DNA of 6,515 bases from positions 1 through 6,515 of the forward strand of contig DSBP01000040.1 of assembly GCA_011049465.1 (NCBI GenBank). The letters are read 5' to 3'. The notes below the pieces were generated by a model that saw only the letters and a program-made list of their open reading frames with translations, was not told the origin of the DNA and made no database searches. Origin of the DNA: a bacterium (GTDB lineage: Bacteria; Oederibacteriota; PGYV01; DSBP01). Each line of letters opens with the position of its first letter. Position 1 is the first letter of the stretch. This document shows, piece after piece, positions 1 through 5,133 of this stretch. The position numbers were made by a program, and so were the translations under genes.

Positions 1-346
1 ATTCAACAGGTACTGCGGGACGGGGCTGTTCAGCCGGAACCTGTCCGGGTATTGCCTGCTCCTGTTTCGGCACGGGCGTGTTCATTACCCCGCGGTAATC
101 GCCTATAACCCTTGCCTGCATGTAAGCAAGAATCACGGAAGTTGTCATGAAAATCACGGCAACCACTATAGTGGCCTTCATTATGACATTTTTACCGCCG
201 CTTGAGCCGAACATGGTCTGCGCCGTGCCCGAACCAAGGGCAAAACCCACCTCAGAACCCTTTCCTGTCTGAATCAGCACTATCACTATGAGAAGCGCCA
301 CATTTACGAAATGGACAACCCACAGTATCTTGTAAAACAGCTCCAT
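1..346 (-). CDS. secG: SecG subunit of the Sec preprotein translocase, 3' end cut by window
   Basis: The protein is the small SecG subunit of the SecYEG channel in the inner membrane, which assists SecA-driven export. I translated 115 residues from the ATG at 346-344; the stop codon lies beyond the left edge. Two hydrophobic helices (about residues 7-26 and 58-76) flank the family's signature: VLIQTGKG near residues 23-30, then a Gly/Ser-rich loop GSGTAQTMFGSSGGKN at 38-53. After the second helix there is a Pro/Gln/Glu-rich tail (from about residue 88), the part of SecG that varies most. The start is supported by AAAGGAG about seven bases upstream (minus strand). It is the last visible gene of the gap-pgk-tpiA-secG run, 24 bases after the tpiA stop, with no promoter visible between them, so co-transcription is likely. 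The family assignment is secure from the motif and the neighbourhood. Confidence 0.95.
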   Translation of the reverse strand, partial: MELFYKILWVVHFVNVALLIVIVLIQTGKGSEVGFALGSGTAQTMFGSSGGKNVIMKATIVVAVIFMTTSVILAYMQARVIGDYRGVMNTPVPKQEQAIPGQVPAEQPRPAVPVE

Positions 347-370
347 GGTATTTCTCCTTTCAATCCCTTT

Positions 371-1132
371 TTATTTATTGAACCTTACTATTGCCTCAAA
401 AGAATCGGCCTTGAGCGAGGCGCCGCCCACAAGCGCGCCGTCTATATCGGGCTTGTTTAAAAGTTCCTTCGCGTTGTCGGGCTTAACGGACCCGCCGTAC
501 TGTATGCGCACAATCTGCGCTGCCGCGTCGTCATAAAGCGCCCCAAGCAGTTTTCTGATAAAAGCGTGCACATCCTGCGCCTGTTCAGGCGTCGCTGTCT
601 TTCCCGTGCCTATTGCCCATACAGGCTCGTAAGCTATTGTGACATGCTGAAGCTTTTCTTTCGGTATCCCTTTAAGCCCGCCCTCAACGTGGGCCTTTAC
701 CACATCATTGGTGACTCCTTTTTCGCGCTCCTCAAGCGTCTCTCCGACGCACATAATCGGGTTAATGCCGTATTCAATCGCGGCCTTCACCTTTTCATTC
801 ACGGATTCGTTTGTCTCGCCGAAATACTGCCTCCGCTCGGAATGGCCGATAATAACATACGCGCATCCGCAGGAACGGAGCATAAGCGGGGATATTTCGC
901 CCGTAAACGCGCCTTCCTGTTTCGGATAAATATTCTGCGCGCCGAGCTTTATGTTTGAGCCCTTTATGACGGAGTTCACCGCGCAAAGCGATGTGAATGG
1001 CGGGCAAACCGCCACCTCCACTTCGGACGGGCCAACATCCTTTAAAATGTTTTTAATTGCCTCCGCGAGCTGCGTTGATTCCTCAACATCCCTGTACATC
1101 TTCCAGTTTCCTGCGATAAATTTATTGCGCAC
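371..1132 (-). CDS. tpiA: Triose-phosphate isomerase
   Basis: This cytosolic TIM-barrel enzyme interconverts dihydroxyacetone phosphate and glyceraldehyde 3-phosphate, feeding the GAPDH encoded upstream. The 253 residues match the usual family length. All catalytic landmarks are present: N9 and K11 in AGNWKMY, the electrophile H97 in IIGHSERR, the catalytic base E169 in AYEPVWAIGTGKTA (the mobile loop-6 lid follows it), GGS at 213-215, and the phosphate-binding VGGASL at 235-240. The start is GTG (1132-1130), chosen because GGAGG lies six bases upstream and the protein then begins at the conserved N-terminal strand. The gap after the pgk stop is only 17 bases and holds little more than this ribosome binding site, so the two are clearly in one transcript. 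Nothing is missing or unusual. The function is firm by motif; oligomeric state cannot be read from sequence. Confidence 0.98.
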   Translation of the reverse strand: MRNKFIAGNWKMYRDVEESTQLAEAIKNILKDVGPSEVEVAVCPPFTSLCAVNSVIKGSNIKLGAQNIYPKQEGAFTGEISPLMLRSCGCAYVIIGHSERRQYFGETNESVNEKVKAAIEYGINPIMCVGETLEEREKGVTNDVVKAHVEGGLKGIPKEKLQHVTIAYEPVWAIGTGKTATPEQAQDVHAFIRKLLGALYDDAAAQIVRIQYGGSVKPDNAKELLNKPDIDGALVGGASLKADSFEAIVRFNK

Positions 1133-1149
1133 TTTTTTCCTCCGCCGTT

Positions 1150-2367
1150 TTATTTGTCTGTAAGACAGGCAACGCCCGGAAGCGTTGTCCCTTCCATGAA
1201 CTCCATTGAAGCGCCGCCGCCTGTTGAGACGTGGGTCATCTTGTCCGTAAGCTTCAGTTTTTTAAGCGCGGAAGCCGAATCGCCGCCGCCCACAACCGTC
1301 ACGCCGCCGCACGCGGCAAGCGCCTTTCCCACCTCAAGCGTGCCTGTCGCGAACTGCTCAACCTCAAAGACGCCCATGGGCCCGTTCCAGAATACGGTCT
1401 TTGCCTTTGATATTATATTCCTGAATTTTTCTATCGTATTTTTCCCTATGTCAACGCCTTCCCATCCGTCGTCAATACTGTCCCTTAAAACCTCTTTATA
1501 CTCCGCCTTTTTCAGGTCGTCAATAAAACTGCCCGTGTGGTTCACCTTCGCGATTATGTGGTCAATCGGCAGGTAAATCGCCACGTTCCTGTCCAGCGCC
1601 TTTTTTATCACGTTTTTAGCGGTCTCAATCTTGTCCTGCTCGCATAACGAGTTGCCGATGGAGCGGCCCTTTGCCTTTAAAAAGGTGTATGCCATGCCGC
1701 CGCCTATTATTATCCCGTCCACTTTGTTTAACAGGTTGTCTATCACCATTATCTTGTCGCTTACCTTTGCCCCGCCAAGGATGGCTATAAAGGGTTTCTT
1801 CGGGTTTTCCAGCATCTCGCCGAGGAATTTAAGCTCCTTGTTCATGAGGAACCCGGCTGCGGCTTTTTTGAGGTGTTTTGCCGCGCCCTCTGTCGAGGCG
1901 TGCGCCCTGTGAGCGGTGCCGAAGGCGTCGTTTACATAAAGCTCCCCGAGGGCAGCCAGTTTTTTGGCGAACTCAGGGTCGTTTTTCTCCTCTTCATTAT
2001 AGAACCGTACATTTTCAAGCAGGAGCACGTCCCCGTCCTTTAAAGCGCCCGCCATCTTCTCAACTTCCGGGCCTATGCAGTCAGGCGCGAACGCTACCTC
2101 TTTGCCGATGAGTTCGGATAGTTTTTTCGCCGCGACATCAAGCGAAAATTCCGGTGATTTTTTTCCCTTGGGCCTGCCCAGGTGCGACATGAGTATGAGC
2201 CTGCCGCCCTTCTCAATCACATAATTGATTGAAGGCAGGGCCGCCTTTATCCTGTTGTCCGATGTTATGTTCCTGCCGGAGTCAAGCGGCACGTTGAAAT
2301 CAACGCGCATAAGTACCTTCTTGCCCTTCATTTCACCGCCCAAATCCTCTATCGAAAGCTTTGCCAT
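1150..2367 (-). CDS. pgk: Phosphoglycerate kinase
   Basis: This cytosolic monomeric enzyme transfers phosphate from 1,3-bisphosphoglycerate to ADP, the first ATP-forming step of glycolysis, and uses the product of the GAPDH encoded just upstream. The protein has 405 residues, typical for bacterial PGK. The N-domain substrate site is intact: R21, D23 and N25 in RVDFNVPL, H62 and R65 in SHLGRP, R121 in ENVRF, and R154 in AHRAHAST. The C-domain nucleotide site is also intact: K201 in GGAKVSDK, the glycine loop at 221-224, WNGPMGVFE at 327-335, and GGGDS at 360-364, followed by the STGGGASMEF motif at 381-390. The ATG at 2367-2365 follows GAGGTG at a normal distance. It lies 97 bases after gap, with a hairpin in the spacer, and 17 bases before tpiA. 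The function is certain from motifs; there are no odd substitutions. Confidence 0.98.
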   Translation of the reverse strand: MAKLSIEDLGGEMKGKKVLMRVDFNVPLDSGRNITSDNRIKAALPSINYVIEKGGRLILMSHLGRPKGKKSPEFSLDVAAKKLSELIGKEVAFAPDCIGPEVEKMAGALKDGDVLLLENVRFYNEEEKNDPEFAKKLAALGELYVNDAFGTAHRAHASTEGAAKHLKKAAAGFLMNKELKFLGEMLENPKKPFIAILGGAKVSDKIMVIDNLLNKVDGIIIGGGMAYTFLKAKGRSIGNSLCEQDKIETAKNVIKKALDRNVAIYLPIDHIIAKVNHTGSFIDDLKKAEYKEVLRDSIDDGWEGVDIGKNTIEKFRNIISKAKTVFWNGPMGVFEVEQFATGTLEVGKALAACGGVTVVGGGDSASALKKLKLTDKMTHVSTGGGASMEFMEGTTLPGVACLTDK

Positions 2368-2412
2368 TTTTCCGCACCTCTTTATAATATGAGTTTAATT
2401 TATGAGTCCGGT

Positions 2413-2442
2413 GCGGCGGGCCGTTTAATAACGTCCCGCCGC
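2413..2442 (-). other. Hairpin in the gap-pgk intercistronic region
   Basis: GCGGCGGG (2413-2420) and CCCGCCGC (2435-2442) form a perfect 8-bp GC stem. After one mismatch the stem continues with four more pairs (2422-2425 with 2430-2433) around a TAAT loop. It lies 22 bases past the gap stop. In the direction of transcription it is followed by CACCGGACTC, so it lacks the U-run of an intrinsic terminator. I read it as an mRNA-stabilising or processing hairpin that could leave the gap portion of the message more abundant than the pgk-tpiA-secG portion. Gap-pgk transcripts are processed this way in some bacteria; here it is inference. Confidence 0.6.
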
Positions 2443-2464
2443 TTTATTCTTCAGGCGCCTTGAA

Positions 2465-3478
2465 TTACAGGCCCTTTGAAATCATGTAATCAATCAGGTC
2501 GACAACCCTGCAGGAATAACCCCACTCATTGTCATACCAGGAAACAACCTTTACCATATTGCCTATTACGTATGTTGACTCTCCGTCCACTATTGAGCTT
2601 CTCGGGTCATTGAGAAAATCCCTTGAAACCAGCGGGAGGTCCGTGTAGCCCAGTATTCCCTTAAGCGCGCCTTCCGCGGCTTCCTTGAGCATTCCATTGA
2701 TCTCTTCCTTTGTCGTCTCTTTCTTCAGCTCAAAATTAACGTCAACAACCGACACATTGGGTGTCGGCACTCTCATGGCATAGCCGTTAAGCTTTCCTTT
2801 GAGGTCGGGCATAACGAGCCCGATGGCTTTTGCCGCTCCTGTCGTTGTCGGAATCATGGAGAGGGCAGCGGCGCGCGCCCTTCTTAAATCTTTGTGCGGG
2901 AAGTCAAGCACCTTCTGGTCATTTGTGTATGAGTGGATTGTTGTCATGAGCCCTTTTACTATGCCTATCTTGTCGTGAATTACCTTTGTGAAAGGCGCGA
3001 GGCAGTTCGTGGTGCAGGAGGCGTTTGAGATGACATTATGAGCCTTGGGGTCATACTCTCCCTCGTTTACGCCCATTACTATGGTCTTGTCCTCGTTTTT
3101 GGCCGGAGCCGAGATTATGACCTTTTTCGCGCCGCCGTTCTCAATGTGCCCCTTGCATTTTTCCTTGTCCGTGAAAAGCCCTGTTGACTCAATTACAACC
3201 TCAATGCCAAGGTCCTTCCACTTTATGTTGTTGAGGTCCCTTTCCGCGAATACCTTTATCTTTTTTCCGTTAACAACAATGTCGTTTCCGTCAACAGCCA
3301 CATCGCCGTTGAATGTCCCCGTTACCGAGTCATACTTAAAAAGATGCGCGTTTGTCTTGGCGTCTGTCAGGTCGTTTACAGCCACAACCTCGAACTTCGC
3401 GCCTTTCTTGTCAAGCAGAGCCCTTAATACATTTTTTCCTATCCTGCCGAATCCGTTAATACCCACTTTTACAGCCAT
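2465..3478 (-). CDS. gap: Glyceraldehyde-3-phosphate dehydrogenase, type I
   Basis: The enzyme oxidises glyceraldehyde 3-phosphate with phosphate and NAD to 1,3-bisphosphoglycerate. From the start chosen here it has 337 residues, the usual length. The Rossmann motif GINGFGRIG is at 6-14, and VAVNDLTD at 32-39 carries the Asp (D36) typical of NAD-using glycolytic forms rather than NADP-using ones. The catalytic Cys155 sits in SNASCTTNC, the paired His182 in TTIHSYT, and the C-terminal substrate segment SWYDNEWGYSCR is at 313-324. An in-frame GTG at 3517-3515 would add 13 residues, but AAAGGAGG lies about nine bases before the ATG at 3478-3476, and that start gives the conserved MAVKVGINGFG N-terminus. 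It is the first gene of the glycolytic operon and has its own likely promoter and an approximately 90-base leader. Function is firm. Confidence 0.98.
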   Translation of the reverse strand: MAVKVGINGFGRIGKNVLRALLDKKGAKFEVVAVNDLTDAKTNAHLFKYDSVTGTFNGDVAVDGNDIVVNGKKIKVFAERDLNNIKWKDLGIEVVIESTGLFTDKEKCKGHIENGGAKKVIISAPAKNEDKTIVMGVNEGEYDPKAHNVISNASCTTNCLAPFTKVIHDKIGIVKGLMTTIHSYTNDQKVLDFPHKDLRRARAAALSMIPTTTGAAKAIGLVMPDLKGKLNGYAMRVPTPNVSVVDVNFELKKETTKEEINGMLKEAAEGALKGILGYTDLPLVSRDFLNDPRSSIVDGESTYVIGNMVKVVSWYDNEWGYSCRVVDLIDYMISKGL

Positions 3479-3507
3479 TTTCCAATCCTCCTTTGTAAGA
3501 TGTTTTT

Positions 3508-3538
3508 TATTAATCACTTCCGGACAGAAGTATTAATA
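3508..3538 (-). promoter_or_regulatory. Long inverted repeat in the gap 5' leader
   Basis: TATTAAT (3508-3514) pairs with ATTAATA (3532-3538), and ACTTC (3516-3520) with GAAGT (3527-3531). This gives a 12-bp stem with one bulged base (3515) and a six-base loop, CGGACA. It lies between the predicted transcription start and the ribosome binding site of gap, starting about 14 bases upstream of AAAGGAGG. It could be an RNA stabiliser, a translation-modulating hairpin, or a DNA operator for a glycolytic repressor. The sequence shows the symmetry only; the role is inference. Confidence 0.5.
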
Positions 3539-3554
3539 GTTTGTTTTATGCCGG

Positions 3555-3566
3555 TTTTCCGGAAAA
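3555..3566 (-). promoter_or_regulatory. 12-bp perfect palindrome at the predicted gap transcription start
   Basis: TTTTCCGGAAAA is a perfect palindrome beginning about eight bases downstream of the candidate -10 element, so it would overlap or immediately follow +1. The neighbouring CCGG at 3551-3554 also lets CCGG-TTTT-CCGG fold. A repressor site at this spot is plausible, but a 12-bp palindrome rich in A and T can also arise by chance. Confidence 0.35.
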
Positions 3567-3573
3567 ACACGGT

Positions 3574-3602
3574 ATTTTTACATAAGGGGGGGGTTTTGTC
3601 AA
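3574..3602 (-). promoter_or_regulatory. Candidate sigma-70-type promoter of the gap-pgk-tpiA-secG operon
   Basis: On the minus strand TTGACA (3602-3597) is an exact -35 consensus. With a 16-base spacer the -10 would be TAAAAA (3580-3575), and with 17 bases AAAAAT (3579-3574); each matches 4 of 6 consensus positions. A TG at 3582-3581 could strengthen the first as a TG-type -10. The spacer contains eight consecutive Cs (3593-3586). It lies about 100 bases before the gap start and immediately after the HEPN gene. Confidence 0.6.
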
Positions 3603-3648
3603 GAGGGGAAAAAGGTTTGAGGCCGGCGTTTTAAAGTTAAAACTGCCC

Positions 3649-4062
3649 TTACCCCTCTCCCAGCGCCCGTTTTACAGCGTCAAGCAGCAGCCCTGCCTCG
3701 CGAACCGCTTTTTCCGCCTCCTTTTCCTTAACGAGGCGCTCCTCGTATTCAGCCATGTTTTTAATTCTTATGACCGACTTAAACTTGCCCGCAACAAACG
3801 TCTTTTCCTCATCAGGATATGAAGTTGCTTTAATAAGCACGGATACATCTTCATGCCCTGCGGACGAGCATCTCTTTCCCATGTTCGCCACGCAAAAAGC
3901 ATCAACCGCAGATATCGCGCAGTGAACCGCGCTTACAGCAGCGCTGTTAAACACTCTTTCAGCAAGGGCTTTTTCCGACATCAACCGGTTTTCGCCCGCT
4001 TTTTGCAGGTAATTGACATACATAACCTTATCAACATTCTTTGTGTCCACATGCCTTGTCAT
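3649..4062 (-). CDS. HEPN-domain protein, partner of the upstream nucleotidyltransferase
   Basis: This small protein of 137 residues appears to be all-helical and fits the HEPN fold. The evidence is a helix with AVHCAISAVDAFCVANMG (45-62), then GKRCSSAGHEDV (62-73), as in HEPN proteins that carry G-x-R then H-x-x-x-x-x-L. After that comes KNMAEYEERLVKEKEAEKAVREAG (101-124), where AEYE followed by a regularly spaced Ala helix is a recurring C-terminal pattern. R64 and H70 are spaced R-x5-H, compatible with the R-x(4-6)-H RNase motif of HEPN toxins, but I cannot confirm they occupy the catalytic position. The RX4HY form of HepT toxins is absent. The start overlaps the preceding stop as ATGA, and only GAGGGGG about 11 bases upstream could serve as a binding site, so translational coupling is likely. 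In known MNT-HEPN pairs HEPN is an RNase toxin; whether this one is toxic is unknown. Confidence 0.75.
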   Translation of the reverse strand: MTRHVDTKNVDKVMYVNYLQKAGENRLMSEKALAERVFNSAAVSAVHCAISAVDAFCVANMGKRCSSAGHEDVSVLIKATSYPDEEKTFVAGKFKSVIRIKNMAEYEERLVKEKEAEKAVREAGLLLDAVKRALGEG

Positions 4063-4643
4063 AAAATCCGTATCCCCCTCTCAATATTTTTAACCAACGC
4101 AAGTTTTTTTTTCCGCTTAAATTCCTTTTCCGTCAGGATATAAGGGTTAAGCGTGTTTCCGTAAAGAACAAGGGTTTTCTCCCCTGTCTTCTCCAGCCTG
4201 TTTTCCGTTTTTTGCCTCGCGTTTTCCGAGGAGACAAGGACAAAAAGGTCTATATCGCTTGAATACCTCTCTCTCTCCTCTGCCACAGAACCAAACAAGA
4301 CGGCTTTTTTTACAGGCAGCCCCCCGAGGTCCTTTTTAATGACATTTTTAAGGTGTTCAACCGGCAGATAACCGCCCTTTTTATGATAGAATTCTTTGGC
4401 TGCGGCATAGGCGTAGCTTTCTGTTTTGGGGGACCACACAACCGACCTTCCTGCCCTGAAACCGCTCACAAGATTAAGCGCCTCAAATTCGCCGAGAATT
4501 TTGATTGCCATGGTATGAGAAATACCGGCCGCCTTCCCCAGCTCTCTGCCGGTCATCCTGAACCCGGGCAGCAGGACATATTTCAGCGCCTTTATTTTCG
4601 CGCCGGATGACAGCTTTGTAATGATATTGTCGTTGAGAATCAT
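4059..4643 (-). CDS. Winged-helix DNA-binding protein fused to a minimal nucleotidyltransferase domain
   Basis: The protein has 194 residues in two parts. Residues about 12-72 look like a winged helix: MTGRELGKAAGISHTMAIKIL (30-50) reads as helix-turn-helix, followed by a helix and a wing-like GFRAGRSVVW. Residues about 95-194 hold a polymerase-beta-type minimal nucleotidyltransferase, with LFGS (116-119) and S-D-I-D-L-F (129-134). This gives the G-S-x10-D-x-D metal-binding signature (D130, D132). I do not see a clear third catalytic acid; the equivalent strand appears to be LYGNTLNPYIL (160-170), with Asn instead of Asp. AAGGAGG lies four bases before the ATG. It overlaps the HEPN gene by four bases. 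In MNT-HEPN systems the nucleotidyltransferase neutralises the HEPN toxin, in studied cases by AMPylation. The fused DNA-binding domain and the operators at its promoter suggest autoregulation. Function is inferred. Confidence 0.82.
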   Translation of the reverse strand: MILNDNIITKLSSGAKIKALKYVLLPGFRMTGRELGKAAGISHTMAIKILGEFEALNLVSGFRAGRSVVWSPKTESYAYAAAKEFYHKKGGYLPVEHLKNVIKKDLGGLPVKKAVLFGSVAEERERYSSDIDLFVLVSSENARQKTENRLEKTGEKTLVLYGNTLNPYILTEKEFKRKKKLALVKNIERGIRIL

Positions 4644-4658
4644 CTCGCCTCCTTGTTA

Positions 4659-4698
4659 TGTAAATAACTTATTTACAATTGTAAACTAAATATTTACA
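4659..4698 (-). promoter_or_regulatory. Two tandem 19-bp inverted-repeat operators
   Basis: TGTAAATAACTTATTTACA (4659-4677) is a perfect 9-1-9 inverted repeat. TGTAAACTAAATATTTACA (4680-4698) shares the outer arms TGTAAA-N7-TTTACA and matches the first at 15 of 19 positions. Their starts are 21 bp apart, two helical turns, so two bound dimers would face the same side. The junction makes a further perfect palindrome, TTTACAATTGTAAA (4672-4685). The upstream-most site covers the promoter spacer and -10; the other covers the expected transcription start. The obvious candidate ligand is the winged-helix protein encoded directly downstream. Confidence 0.8.
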
Positions 4699-4706
4699 TT
4701 TGTCAA
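4678..4706 (-). promoter_or_regulatory. Near-consensus sigma-70 promoter of the nucleotidyltransferase/HEPN cassette
   Basis: On the minus strand the -35 is TTGACA (4706-4701, 6 of 6), the spacer is exactly 17 bases, and the -10 is TACAAT (4683-4678, 5 of 6). Transcription would start near 4671, about 28 bases before the ATG at 4643, leaving room for AAGGAGG. Such a strong promoter buried in operators fits a tightly autorepressed cassette. Confidence 0.8.
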
Positions 4707-5133
4707 CATAAAAACACCGCGGGGAACAGTTTCAGGCTGAACCGATTAAGGGTCATTCAGAATTTAAGATTAAAACAAGGACATTAAAAAATATTCCGAA
4801 TTCATATTCCCGTTCTTATTCTTATTAAGTGCCTTTTCACTTGTAAATTGCAAATTCAAAATTCCAACTTCCCTTATCTTTTTCTTAACTTTAAGTTTTC
4901 AGATTTATGTTTATTTTCTTCCCTGTCCTTGTAGCCGCGAACTGTAGCCGCGAACTTCAGTTCGCGCGTTTTTCAAGCGTGCCGTTCAAGAGTGTTTTTC
5001 AAATACCGCCGTCAAATACTTACCGCCGCGGACTAAAGTCCGCGCCTACACAACCATACTACATCCGCGCCTGCAATAAACGCCTGAGATTCTTTCTGTT
5101 TTGTTTCAACTTTCTTCAGTTTCACTCCCGCTG
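4707..5133. other. Gene-free region between the secreted-protein gene and the cassette promoter
   Basis: I see no credible gene here on either strand. The left half (4730-4920) is AT-rich, with simple stretches such as repeated AAATT/CAAATTC words near 4844-4865. The middle holds the REPIN-like hairpin pair. There is no tRNA and no convincing terminator for the secreted-protein gene that ends at 5134. The only candidate on that strand is a weak AT stem (4790-4794 with 4804-4808) followed by six Ts, too weak to call. Confidence 0.6.
4930..5050. repeat. REPIN/BIME-like pair of inverted palindromic hairpins with GTAG feet
   Basis: Hairpin 1 (4949-4966) is CGCGAACT-TC-AGTTCGCG and hairpin 2 (5027-5044) is CGCGGACT-AA-AGTCCGCG; both have 8-bp perfect arms and a two-base centre. 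They differ at one stem pair, A-T against G-C, a compensatory change. Hairpin 1 is preceded by TGTAGC, and hairpin 2 is followed on the same strand by GCCTACA, so the feet read TGTAG toward the hairpin from both ends. Directly before hairpin 1 a 13-bp word (TGTAGCCGCGAAC, 4930-4942 and 4943-4955) is duplicated head to tail. A GTAG tetranucleotide at the hairpin foot is characteristic of REP sequences moved by RAYT (TnpA-REP) transposases. Two REPs in inverted orientation form a REPIN. No transposase gene is in the window. Confidence 0.7.

Noticed and set aside
345..1163. Plus-strand open frames opposite tpiA
   Set aside because: They lie entirely antisense to a gene with intact catalytic motifs, and their translations have no recognisable domain.
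1154..2111. Plus-strand open frames opposite pgk
   Set aside because: They are shadows of a confirmed conserved gene; composition reflects antisense codons and no credible start region is seen.
2368..2400. Separate promoter for pgk (TATTAT-like -10 near 2380)
   Set aside because: No -35-like element at the proper distance; AT-rich sequence alone is not enough.
3479..3517. GTG-initiated 13-residue N-terminal extension of gap
   Set aside because: The extension falls in the leader hairpin, has no family similarity, and the downstream ATG has a strong ribosome binding site and yields the conserved N-terminus.
4786..4808. Terminator of the Thr-rich gene (AT stem followed by T6 on the minus strand)
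   Set aside because: The stem has only five A/T pairs and lies over 300 bases after the stop codon.
4949..4975. Plus-strand intrinsic terminator (hairpin 1 followed by CG and five Ts)
   Set aside because: No plus-strand gene ends here, and the same hairpin recurs nearby without a T-run, so the REP explanation fits better.
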